From contig NC_092580.1 in the NCBI RefSeq assembly GCF_037975245.1, positions 26,809,501-26,873,500 on the forward strand: a stretch of DNA of 64,000 bases. The letters run 5' to 3'. Shown piece by piece: positions 37,629-50,700 of the stretch. This DNA is from Apostichopus japonicus (lineage: Eukaryota > Echinodermata > Holothuroidea > Aspidochirotida > Stichopodidae). The notes beneath the pieces are model-generated. The model was not told the DNA's origin. It saw only the letters and a list, made by a program, of their open reading frames with translations, and ran no database searches. How positions within the stretch are numbered: position 1 is the first letter of the stretch; the number at the start of each line of letters is the position of its first letter. The position numbers and the translations under genes are program-made.

Positions 37629-38266
37629 GAAAATTCCTCTTAAGAGGAGAATTGAGGATGAGATGTGTCTGAAGATTGTGGGGAATACCTTGTAAGAGGA
37701 GAATTGAGGATGAAATGTGTCTGAAGATTGTGGGGAAATTCCTTGTAAGAGGAGAATTGAGGATGAAATGTGTCTGAAGATTGTAGGGAAATTCCTTGTA
37801 AAAGGAGAATTGAGGATGAAATGTGTCTGAAGATTGTGGGGAAATTCCTTGTAAGAGGAGAATTGAGGATGAAATGTGTCTGAAGATTGTAGGGAAATTC
37901 CTTGTAAGAGGAGAATTGAGGATAAAATGTGTCTGAAGATTGTAGGGAAATTCCTTGTAAGAGGAGAATTGAGGATGAAATGTGTATGAAGATTGTAGGG
38001 AAATTCCTTGTAAGAGGAGAATTGAGGATGAAATGTGTCTGAAGATTGTGGGGAAATTCCTTGTAAGAGGAGAATTGAGGATGAAATGTGTCTGAAGATT
38101 GTGGGGAAATTCCTTGTAAGAGGAGAATTGAGGATGAAATGTGTCTGAAGATTGTAGGGAAATTCCTTGTAAGAAGAGAATTGAGGATGAAATGTGTCTG
38201 AAGATTGTGGGGAAATTCCTTGTAAGAGGAGAATTGAGGGTGAGATGTGTCTGAAGATTATGGGGA
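37629..38266. repeat. Twelve-copy 53-bp tandem repeat downstream of HDAC6
   Basis: The unit contains AATTCCTTGTAAGAGGAGAA and TTGAGGATGAAATGTGTCTG, then AAGATTGT. Spacing is 53 bp across most copies (one is 54), with more diverged copies at both edges. It lies 0.7 kb past the HDAC6 stop, either in a long 3' UTR or in flanking DNA. Diverged related sequence extends to about 37.4 kb and 38.35 kb. Confidence 0.95.
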
Positions 38267-38349
38267 TGGTAGGGTGGAGGATGATGATATGCATCTGAGG
38301 ATCGTAGGAATGATAGGGTGGAGGATGGGAGTTAAGGATAATGCTTGCT

Positions 38350-41300
38350 TCTTAGAAAGTTCCCAGTTGATGAAGAGATGGGTATAAAGAAGCCACTGGG
38401 TTGGAGATCAGTAGAAGTGATTGAAGACTGTTTATTGTGTATTAGAATATTAATTATAAGATATTCAGTAGTTTTGAGATGAAGGTGGTGGCTGGAACTT
38501 TGCTTCTCTGGAAAGATCCTTTTTAATCATTGTATGGATTGTATTTTAAATAGTATCGGTTATTGAGTAATTTTAATAATCAGCAATAAATTTCAAGTGC
38601 TTGATCCAAATTTAGCAATTGTTATAAAAATTAATAGTCTTTCAACTGTTTTATAATTATCAAAGATAGCAATGTGATATGAATCGCTTTAAAGGGATAG
38701 TAATCATTGCTGTTTCCACTTGATGTAAAAGTATGACTTGGTTAAAATTGAGTATTTCTTGCTACGTACGTCTGGTATCCACTTGTTCGCCAAAAAAATA
38801 AGCTGTTAAATGCCCTTTACGATAATTAGACCTTTCTTTGGGATTCACACATAATGAATCTGGATAATAGTTCCTTTCTCCTATGAAATACAGTCCAAAA
38901 CAGCTGCGTTTTTTCCATTACGTTACACTTTTTGCTTTAGTAAAGTGACCAAACTCACATAAAACTCACAAATATTTTTTGAGGGGATTCAGTGATTAAG
39001 TCATCAAATATCTTGTATTATTGCATTTTGGTATCTTTCAAACATTGCTTTAACATCCACAATCATCAACGATGATAAACCTGTATTGTTTTACATATCC
39101 ATATGTGTAATATACATAGCTGTGCATTTCATAAATAAAACGTTCCCTACTTTGGTTACATACCATTTATACTTCATTAGATTTGTCATCAAGGTTTACA
39201 TTTTATCCTTTGTTTTACGTTACAATGATGGCATATTGTAGAATCCATTATTTTACTTTCTTGTTATAGTTTCATTTAAACTTGGTAATTAGCTTGTGAA
39301 GTTATAAATTTTCCATTAAGCATGCAGCAGTCATACCTGTCATATTATACATGAGCAATGTTGTTTGGATGTTGGCAGGTGTATATCACGTACAACAGGG
39401 GTTCCCAAATATTTTTGCTACGAGAATCAGAGAAAACCATTGTTTGGAGCAAAGGAGCCAAAAAGTGTAGGCAAGTTTGAGTGTTCACATCGAGTTCTGT
39501 GGTGAACCCCTGGCCTAGGGTATGAGACAGATGTACACTGCTGTTAAACTTAAGTATGCTGTCTGGAAAGGTTTGTTCACTACTTTTGTGTTATCTGCTT
39601 TGATAAACCGACCCAGAACAATAACAATTTGTTTTCACATACACACCCTTGTTACTTAGAAAATCTGATGCTATGTTGAAAGCACTGTTCAAATCAAATC
39701 AATCCTTCTATTGTGTGCGATTAACCATAATTACTCAACAGAGATACCAATAAAAAATATTCAAGGAAACACATTAATACTAACGAATTGAAAACTTAAT
39801 TAGTAGATTGTTAACTTAATTAGTAGATGGAAAACCAGCAGATTGAAAACAGAGTGTCAAAAAGCTTTGTCATTTCTTGTATTTCTTTTCAGCTTACAAA
39901 CTTAAAGTGAAATATTTACATCTATTATGTAAAACGGTTTCTGTGTACCTTTGACTTTAATATTACTTCATGATATTTATGCTTTGCTTTTGTTGGAAAA
40001 AAAATGTAGGATTACTCATTGAAGTTAGAAAAGGTTGTTAGTCAACTACAAGTGGTATAGCACCTTCTAATTTTGATACTTTGCTTCCGTACTTGAAGAG
40101 GACCTTTTAAATCGGAGGTAAAAACTACTGCATGAAAAGTTATCAAAAAGATTCATTTTATATCTATGAAGATGCAATAATAAACAGACTATTAAATCAT
40201 ATTGGTGTATCTCATATTCTCCACTGTAAGGTTTATTAGTATTTCCCCACTCCTACCAAATATGCTAGGAAGACAACCAATGGTCACCCATTTACAATCT
40301 TCAAAATGCATTTTACTACCCCTTCTCTGGCACACCTTTTAATTCTATTTAATTTATTAATCCTCAAAGTTTGGGAATAATTTGAAGAGTGAGAATCTCC
40401 AGGCAAGCCTTTTGAATAGCTTCAGTGGTGAATTAACTATAGTTAAATTTGAGACTTTACCAATGACTTAAGTAATTGATGCATTTGAAAAGAGCAGATA
40501 AATACATGGCTAGTTACAGCATCCCAACCAGTTCCAGCCTCAGGGATATTTGTAAGGTAATCTGTTCTAGCAGTTAACTACTTTGCCCTACTACAAAATA
40601 CCAATGCAATATGGTTCCGCCCCTCCCCCCCCCCACCCACCCACTTTTGGTTCAGCCACAGTCCACACCAAGATTTCAAGGTCAAGTTTAGTATATTGTA
40701 TAAACCATGATAGCAGGCCTGGTTTCATTCCAGTACCACTCACAATTTGTCAGGACTAGTCCATTGCAGGAAGCTTCCAGTTGTTATGCAGTTACTCGAA
40801 AATTAAAATAGACTTAATTCTTCACAATAGGTAAGTAAACATTTCATGTCCCGACTAGCCGATTTTAATTTCCATCTGTCAGTGAGTGCAAAACCATTGT
40901 GTGGTTCTACCAGTACTGAATCAGCAAAACCTTAATTTATGCAAAGCCCATTTTAAAAACACCAAGAGGCAAACAGAATATACATTTACTACTTGCAGTT
41001 GTTAACTAACTTGTATACCCCAAGAGTGGCAGCTGAGGGTGCAAAATGGGCCATGGTGCAGCATCCAATGACTATTCTTGAATCTATGCATATTCATATT
41101 TCATAGGTTTGAACAGAATGCATCACTGATGATGGCAGGTTCTTGTGGCGATTGCCACAGAATCAGGCTACGCAACCAAATCCATTTCTGGACCAAAATA
41201 TTACATTCTCCTTTCTACTTATCTCCAATATGCAGCATCCTTCACCAGAGAATATGTAAATAACATTTATATTTTTAATATGTAGAATATTTCATCTCTC

Positions 41301-41500
41301 TCACCCCTGTGCTATATATCTTTCCACTTGTGTAGAAGCCTTATGGCAAACCGTTCCTTAAAGCTATTTGCAGCACAATGCCAGATACTCATTCCTCCTT
41401 CTTTTTCCTTGTTCCGAGTCATAGCGATACTTCACATGCTCTCACCATGACTGTCCGAAGAATAAGCTTCTTTTACATATTTTAAGCAAATTCTTCGTTC
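38350..41500. other. Convergent intergenic region between HDAC6 and INTS13
   Basis: AT-rich DNA without recognisable exons. It holds possible distal HDAC6 polyA signals (38585, 39134) and a C-rich tract at about 40625-40634. The two genes end tail to tail here. Confidence 0.5.
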
Positions 41501-41573
41501 TTTTAACTGTCTCCTTCTTCAGGGATGGAAGAGTTTACTCTTCATTCAGATGAGGAGAATTTTAGGTTCTTCC

Positions 41574-41579
41574 TTTATT
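41574..41579 (-). promoter_or_regulatory. Candidate INTS13 polyadenylation signal
   Basis: TTTATT on the plus strand is AATAAA on the minus strand, about 220 bp after the proposed INTS13 stop at 41796-41798. Confidence 0.45.
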
Positions 41580-41795
41580 TCCCTGCTTCAGCTGATGAAG
41601 GGTTTCTGTCAGGATGCTTTCCCAGATATTTGAGTGCTACCACCGCTAGTTTTTCTGAAAAAAATGATGAAATATTTAGTCTTGTTACCATTTTATTAGC
41701 CAGGTTTCCTATCGTAAAGTCAAATTCTGTGGAAAAGTATTCAAAAAGTGGGAAATATCTAATTCATAATTAACTTCAGGAGACTATAAAGACAC

Positions 41796-44700
41796 TCACG
41801 GATTTGGCTTAGTCTCCAGCTTGAGGTCTGGGTAGAGACTTGCGATAGCTCCAAAGCTCTCTGCCCTTCCAGCAAACTCATCATGTTTTCTGGCATGAAT
41901 ATTATTCAAACGGTTTGTCCACATGGATAAGAGACTTTGACCACCTCCTGAAATAAAGAGAAAAGAAAACCTTGGCATGTAAATAGCATCATTTCCTTTT
42001 TCATTAACCCAGCTTGTGACAGTTCAATCAAAAATTTATACAGCATAGCATCATTTACATCACTGTGTTATCGCTGGTAGAGCTGGTGCAGCATGGAACA
42101 TCTTCTGGTAGACATGTCAACTTTAAAGCTCTTCAGTATCCTCACCCCAAATATGCTAGAAATTCAGATAATGGTCATTCATGCTCAAATTTGAACAAGC
42201 AATTTACAGCCACTTTAACAATGGTTATCCATACTAAGAAATTCAATTGTCTTTTTTAACATTTATGAATATCTGTGAAAAAAGTAAAAGAATCAGCATC
42301 TCCAGAAAGGTATACTTTTGACAATGTCTAGCAAGTTTTAGCGTTCTAAAATCTGAGGCCAATACTGATGATCTTTCAAAACGCCAGTCGCCACTCAGAA
42401 ATTTCAAAATCCTTAACACAACTCAATATATACTATCTGGTGCTTGATGATCTTATACAACAATGATTTTGACCGATATTATTGCAATTGATCTGCACAG
42501 GACTGGAAGTTAGTAATAAAAATCAGCACACACACACACACATTATGCAAACTTAAGAAACAACAAACATTGTGTGAAGGATGAAACTCTTTACTTTCAG
42601 ATTCCACCAACAAATATTTTTGTTTTGCATATCAGTTCTTTCCGATTTTTTTTTTCCGATACCCGTTTTGCAACCAACCATAAGAACTTGGAGACCCAGT
42701 TTTGAAACATGACCCATATTTCAGAAGCACGGGGGTATATTATACCAGTTCTTTACATCGCGTGAGCCGAGATTTTTTGTCACCTCTAACTGTTAACCCT
42801 AACTGTTAACCCTAAAACTTTACCAAACCGTCTTTTGGTTTGTATTTGTGGTTATTTGTTTTCTCTTAAAATCAAAATTCCCTGCTGTCTGTACTTTCTC
42901 TTATATTGTTTCATTTTCTGATTTCCTCCAAATTCCTCACCTGTTGGTTTTCCAAAAGTTCCAGTGAAGTCTAGGTTTGGTTTCTTACAGGGTGGAGGTG
43001 ACTCTGGGCTGAACATATCTCCAGCATTAGAGGACTCAGTACTTGAAGGCTCAGCGACTCTGAAAATGATTTCCAAATTAAAAATTATTTAGAAAATCCA
43101 ATCATATTTTAAAAAACATTTTCATGTCTTGGAAAAAATAACTACTTGAAATCAGTACCCAATATTTATTTCATCTATGGCATTCAAGATGATGTTTTTA
43201 GAGGTATTTTTTAGTGCTATTAACAGACATCTAAGAGGTAATTTAGGCTGAATAGTACACTATAAAGTATGGAGCACTGGAACTTTTGTAAAAGTTCAAA
43301 AGTGAAGCAACTAGAACAAATGAGAACTTTAGGAAATAATCCATGAATGGAATCTGAATCTATCCCAACTAATAGTTTTGAAATACAACAACCACACTAT
43401 GAATGACACAACAGATTGGGAGAAATCCACCGTTTTCTCATCTGAAATGGTCTTCCAAATTGGAAATCAAGCCAAAATGAGCTAAAAACTGTAAATATGA
43501 CAGACACCCAACAAAGAAATGTAAGTAATAAGCCAATCAGCTTCTCTCACATGCATCATAAAATGACTGTAAAATTGTAAAATGATACAACACTATATAT
43601 CTGACAACCCAAGAAACTGGAACATTTAGGCCCGTGTTGGATGTTTTTACCTCTTAACAGGGGGTTCAACTTCCATGGGTTCCTGTTTGACAGAGTTCCT
43701 CTCTGATCTCCTGGCTGCATCACCCGGGCTGGGCTTGCGACAACTCAAGACGCACTCCAGTATCTCTTCGTGATCCGGGGAGAGGTCGGAGGAAGATCGG
43801 ATCAATGCTTCCAGTTCTGACCACATTTGTCGGTACTGTTCATCTCTGTAATAGCAAAAATAAAAGATAGATCGAATCATATCAAATCAAATCTCTAAAA
43901 CAGAAGCAAGATTGTGATTTTTAAGTGAAATATTTTGTGTCAATCGCTGGTGAGATTATTAGTATGTCATTACATATCTTCTTTCAAATGAATGCTACAA
44001 TTTTCAAACCGCAGACTATAATTAAAATCCCTCAAATAGATTTTATTACGTATATTCTGCTCAATATTTGGCTTAGAAAAGCTTTGACGTATTCATAGTC
44101 GAGTGAGACCTGTTACCTTTTATTTCCTTTCCTAACGGTGGTCATGGTTGGTACGGGCAACGGTTCGCTGTTGGCTTCCATCTTGACCATACTGTAGATG
44201 ACATCCCTGCATTCTCTCTTATCGTCCTCAGTGAGGGTTGGTTTGTAGATGATATCCATCAAAGGATCGATGCACTGTATTAATAATAATCATAATTATG
44301 TTCAAATTTTATAGGGCGCTTTATACCAGCAATAGGTCTCAAAGCGCTTTACAGATGTTATATTACCCCCTGGTCAATGATAACCTGTCCCAGAGACAAT
44401 CCCTCCAGTTGGCTGCGATCATATACTGCGCCCAATGACGAGTTATGTCAGAGGTACCCATTTTACCCCTGGATGGAGAGAGGCAATTGAGATAACGCAT
44501 CTTGCCCAAGGACACAACGTAATGAACTAGGCAGGAATCGAACCAGCAATCCTTGGATCACGAGTTGAGTTTGAGTTTATTGCCACAGTGCAAATATACA
44601 ATAGTACAACATTTTTACAATGTGTTGGAAGACTGAGGAAGCATTGCTTATATTGGAGCAGTCCCCCTCAACAAATAGCAATAGTAGTCTTTCAATGAGA

Positions 44701-47700
44701 ACCTACTACCCTTCACATCACTTACTGTTTGCAACCTGTAGAATACAGTTTTGCCAAGAATAAATTGGTGTAATCTTTGCATAACAACTACACCCATATA
44801 CCCCTTATATTGGATTAAGTCCACTTTCATTACACAAGCAGGCCCCTCTAAATCTGGACTATTTACTGGCTAAGTGCAAGTGGAGTTTGCCTTTTTGTTG
44901 GTGGAAAAGATTGAGGAAAAAAAAGTGGCACTGGCAATTTTTGTGGAATTTTAGTCTTGATATGTTATAGTGCCAGAAAGAAGGAATACTTGAGGGTTAG
45001 CTGTGTTCCTCTAGCTATTCCAATTTTCAAGATATTCCTCTTTAAAATATACCTAATCTCTGGAATGCTGCCAGTAGACATTAAGAACTTAAACACTTGG
45101 TATTAGAGTCGGTGAACATTCGTCAGTCAAAGAATTGGCATTATTTACATAGCTTACTTTTACAAGCTCTGTAATACTGCTTATTATCAGCAGATCTTAT
45201 TGTGTGGCTCTCATAAGCCTGTATAGTAACTGATGTGTGTTGTAAATGAGACAAATGCACACCAGTGTCAACTTGATTTTAGCCAGTAGATATTTTTAAG
45301 CGCTGGCAAGTTTCTTGTAGCAAGTGGCTATTGTAAATTGTAAATTCTTGGCCTCCTAATGGATGTTATATGCAAGAAAGTTCATATCCTTATCATTTAT
45401 TTATGGTGGTTTAATAGGGACGTATGAAGCAGAAAAAATGGGTCCCCAAAATTTTGACTTTTTATCTCAAAATTTTAACTTTTTATCTGAGTGTCCCCAA
45501 ATCTCAACATTTTGACTTTTATCTCAAAATTTTGACTTTTTATATCCAAATTTTGACTTTTTATCTCAATTAATTTCCTTCCTATGTCCCTATTAAGCCA
45601 CCGTATTTATTTCCTTACCATTCGCAGATTATAAAGCACAGTCTCCCCGATTGTCATCGGATAGTTTCGTGTCATTCTCTCTAGTTGATGTTTAGCTGGA
45701 ACAAAAATATCAAAAGAGAGATAATTAAATTAAATCTTGAGTTCTCTCAAACAATTCAAAGTAGTCAACCAAAGTCCACAAGAGAGTCAACTTAAAAGAA
45801 AGACTTTCTGCAGAAGTTAAGTCTTGATATTTGTTATAGTCCAAGAAAGAAGCAATATTTGAGTGCTAGCAATGTTCCTACTAGGTATTTCAATTTTCAA
45901 GATATTCCACTTGTAAAATATACCAAATCTCTAGGAATGCTCCTTTAAGGCCAAATGATGAGGTTGACAGTTCTTCATTGCAGGTCTCAATGTAATTGGT
46001 TAAATCTATTGTTTTATTAATTATAATAACTTAACCGGACCATGTTCCTTTTACTTCATGTCAGAGTTCATTGGCTGATATCCAACATCAGTTCTCCAGT
46101 ATAATAAACACGTCATTTGAAAGTCACAAAAAGTCTTTATTTTTTTTTCATTGACTTTTGTGTAGCATCTGACCTAATGGTCTGTGTATTAGTCCACATA
46201 GTCCAGTCACTCTAACTGATGCACCTCATCTGTTTAAAGGGTCATTTCGCAAAAATTGAAAGTGTTTTTATGATAACAATACAACAATATTGATTGTATT
46301 CCTGCCATTTTGATCACAACTAAAGCTCCACCAAGTGGTTTACCACCATTTTCTCAAATGTCACCATGCCAACCTACCTCTCTCTATTGGCGAAACATCA
46401 TCTTCACTGTCTGCTTCTTGGCATGGAGCCAATCGGCATTTCTTCATGAAAGCTCCAAAGTCCTTGATCCTATAATCAGTGACTCGCCCACCGGGGCCCT
46501 CGCTTATTGATGGGGGGTCCTCCAGGGGTGACCTATTCATACCCAGGCAGTGAATGAATATCTCTCCGCCATGACTCGCTAACATGTGGGTCACAAGCTT
46601 TGCACCAGTACGTCGAGGTTGTTCCAAAATGACCTGCCGCCCGTTCAGCAGAAAATTGGTAAGGCACAAGGAAGGTCTACTGTTGACCTGTAACATGAAG
46701 AAAGTTATATGTATTTAGAGAGCACCAATGGATGGAGAGGTGGGTGGGGGGGGGGGGTAAGTACCCTCCAATCTGCCACTATTGTTGCAAAGTGGACAAC
46801 CAAGCTTTTAGAAGGTTGTGTTACTGTGAAAGAGAAAGTTGAACACTCTGATGACATTGTTTGGATTTTTGTATATGTTGTCCCTGAGCTTGATCAGTCC
46901 AAAGGTTTCCCACCCTGTCTTGACAAAAAACCTTTTTCATTGCAAATATACCTAGGCCTAACCTGCTAATAATATAGGTGGAAGTTGTTAGTCACTGACT
47001 GGTTATGGCTACTTAAACCAAAATTAAATTGGAACCTATTTACTGGTTTGAAAGAATTATCTGTATCGTTTTTACAGACCGTTGAGTGAATCAGGAATTG
47101 GTAACTCTAGAGAACAGTGGAACAGTTCTCTAGAGTTACCAATGAAATGCAAGTCCCTGTTTAAAGAGGTTAAACCTGCTGGATATCTTGTTGTCATTAC
47201 AAGGCTTTAGATAGAATAAAACTTACATCAATGGCTGATATTCGGAAGGCAGCAGTGGAGTGAAGCAAATCTGAGAAACAAGAAGCAGGAAAAACATAAA
47301 TACAAAGATGATTCTAGGGATTAGAGATCTCAACTTAAAATATTCTGATCTGATTCTCCAATAACTCTTACTGGGTTCTAGTTTTCCTTCTTGCTTTTAA
47401 ACGCATTCCTTTGATGTTCAGGTGTATCACCTAGCTACTTTGCTACAAGAATCACACTTGAAGGCAAATACAGCAATACCAACATAAAACCTCATTGGGA
47501 ACTCCCTCCTCATCCCACCTCACCCCCCCCCCCAAAAAAGGGAAAAAATTCCAAGCATGGCATAGAGTATTGTTTGTATTAGTTTTAAGTTCAGACAAGA
47601 AGACCAAAAACAACCAGAAGTTATCTCTCTTCTAAACTACCTCACAAATTAGCCTTATAGATGAGACGAGAACTACATACAAGCAAAAACAACAACCCAG

Positions 47701-50700
47701 GTTGCTATTTCGAAAAATTTCTCATAAGAGTCAGTCAATGGATGTAAAGTTATCTGTCTTGTCTTACCAGAGATGCTGAGTCTGGGCTGACACCATTTCA
47801 AGACGACGTTGTGCACTTTTTCGGCTCCAGCAGCTGCAGCAGATGATGACGTAGATGATGCCAATGATGCATTCGATGAGTTACTCAACTCTGACGATCC
47901 GTTCATTCTCACAAGGCAAAGGATCTCATCGTGAGCTTTCTTACTGTGAAGGATCCCGACGTCGTAGTTAGCCGAACTTCCGGCATTCTGTTCCTCCTAA
48001 TGGACATCGAAAAGGAATGATTGATAAGTACAGTACAGTATTGGGAAGAAAATTACAAGGTAGTTACAAAAACTCTCAAACATTTTAGCTAAAACAATTT
48101 TATAGTTCTTTCTTAGCCGAGATATTGATATGATATTTACCCGATTTTGAGCATTTCATGGCATACATGTGCTACTAACCACAGGTAACCAAGGTAACAT
48201 GTAAATCCAGTGGGTTTACCTCTGCTTGGTCATACTTCATCATTGAAAATGTTATCACACATGCTAATAACAAAAAAGGTGATCTTTCATGTAAATTTGG
48301 TAAATGCACTTCCAATAAAAAGATCCTTGACATTTGCTGGTGATAATTTCTCTCGAGCACAAAATGAAAACTGAGGTGGTTAGTGAATGCCAAAATAAAT
48401 CAACTGCAAACCTAACCAGGGAATAATAATTTAGTGTTCCCATTTTGTATAGCAGTTCTGAGGTGGAATACTTTCTCACACAATACTGAAAACTTATGTC
48501 CTTCTGTGCACAACAGCTTCTACACACCACTGTATTGTACGTGTATAGCAATGTGCCTTTTCTTCCATAGTACTTTGCTATGAGATACTGAATAAATTAT
48601 TCCTTGTTAACACTCTCTTCTTCCTTCGTTGCAATTCCTAAGCCATGAAAAAGGGCAAGAAATAGTACATTTAATAACATTGTTTTCCTTGGAAATTATG
48701 TGAGCGAGAAATTAAAAGAATGCATATATACAGAATTACTACATAGGGATCAAGATATCAATCGGTTATTGTTTGTTCTTGAGCGTGACCATTTACTCAC
48801 CTTCATGGGTATGCCAGTAATTGTTGTGATAGCTAGATCAAAATGTCTCTGAACCACAGCGAGAAGTTTGCCGGCCAGGGTCTTTCCAACCTTGTAGGAA
48901 CCAATCTCGCAGAGGAGTCCATCGAACGCTTGGACTTGAACGGTAGTGCAAGATGGGAGGGTGGACAGGGAGTGAAGGTCAATGATCTCTAATTCACACT
49001 CTTCAATGGGCATCAGCCTAAAACACAGGAAAATTAAAATAAAAATAAAAAAAGAATAATCATTGACACAATTTGTGGACTTTGAGGATAGTACAGTGAC
49101 CCCAGTCGATAATAAAAATAATAATTTATTTTATAAAGCGTAAAATCCACAAAAGTGCTCTAAAACGCTATGTAACAGTAAAAAAAATATTTGACACATA
49201 ATATGATCGACTAAAGTGAGGAAAATGGTAACGATTCAACATCCAAATAAATTAACTCATTAAAGCTCTGGAAAAATATCCTAATGATTCCTTCCAACAT
49301 TAAAGGATAATAAAACACAAGCATTTACCATATATGTTGATATTTTGATTAGATTTTATTGCATTCTCTCCCCTAGTTTCAGAGGTTAATCCCTCAATTA
49401 ATTTTGACAATCCCAGACAATTAACCTGTCTGTGCTCTGTGTATGTATTTGTCCCTTCTGTTACTGTTAATTGTCATTCAGCCTCTGCTACGATCGAAAC
49501 GTCAGACCCTCCTTACTTTTACATAATACCATGTACTCACTCATCTGAAGCAGCAGCCATCTTGTTTTCTTCTGCGAGAGCATCCCTGAACTTTCTAATG
49601 ATTTGCTGTCCATCTCCAGAACTGCATGAGAGAAGAGGCAACATATAGTTTTAATATGTTTTAGTAAGATATTGCTAGTTGTATAATTTTGATAGCAGTA
49701 TTGATCATCATCACACCATCCAAACTTGGATGGAACAGTCTTTGGATGGTACACTCAACATACAGATCATACCTCCATTTGTAAATTAATGTCTTTGCAA
49801 TGAATTTATTCACTGTTCTGTGTTAATTTTGAATGTCATACCTTCCGTAACATATTATTAAAGAAATATCTCACAATTACAGCTATTGAAATTAAAAAAC
49901 AAGAATGTACGGGGGGAAAATTGGAACAACTGGTCAAATCTATCAACAAGAAATTGCACAAACATTAAATTTGAAAAAATGCAAACCTCTTCAAAGACGT
50001 AATACAAACAATGCGCCCTCTATTGAGAACCTTCTCTGCGCTTCCATCCAAGGATGTCCTGACTTTGTGCTGGTCCTCTGTACATCTTGTCAGGGCAGAT
50101 ATGGCCTCCATCAGTCCAAACATAATGTCACTCTTTTCCTTCTTGTCTTGTCTGGGACTGCCAAGCTTGGCCAGAGCCTCCGTGAACTGTTCGTGTAGAA
50201 TAGAAAAGATGGAAAACATAGCTTTGAATTGGAGATATGAATATGGAAATGTCTCCATTGGTGGGAATAACGTTTACATCTCTTATAGGTCAATAGCGTT
50301 ACTGTTTGGACATTATTCCTACCAGTGACTATATGCTACATCCCTAACTAACCAATGTGATATCTTAATTGTAAGAAAACTTACCATTTCAGTCTTTGAC
50401 CAGCAAATTTGACAAAATTTCAGGAAAATAAGAGAAGAAGTGATTTCAAAGGTGGATTAGGCTAAGTTAAATATTTTCAAAGTATTGACAAGTCTAAGGT
50501 CCATACAGTGTATATTTTATAGAGTTTAATAAACACAAGTTGTTTATTTCACTTTAGAAAAAAAATTGCTAAGGAGATCTAAAATCCAACAGGTGAATAC
50601 TGTAATATTCACCAAACATGGCTCTCATGCAGGGGTGGGGGGGGGGGGTTGCACTTCTCTTAGTTTTTTTTTTCCAAACTACATGTAGAAGTCACTTCCC

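Noticed and set aside
37494-38294. Minus-strand 266-codon open frame with 53-residue repeats
   Set aside because: It is the translation of the 53-bp tandem repeat in all three frames in turn; there is no start context, splice support or family similarity.
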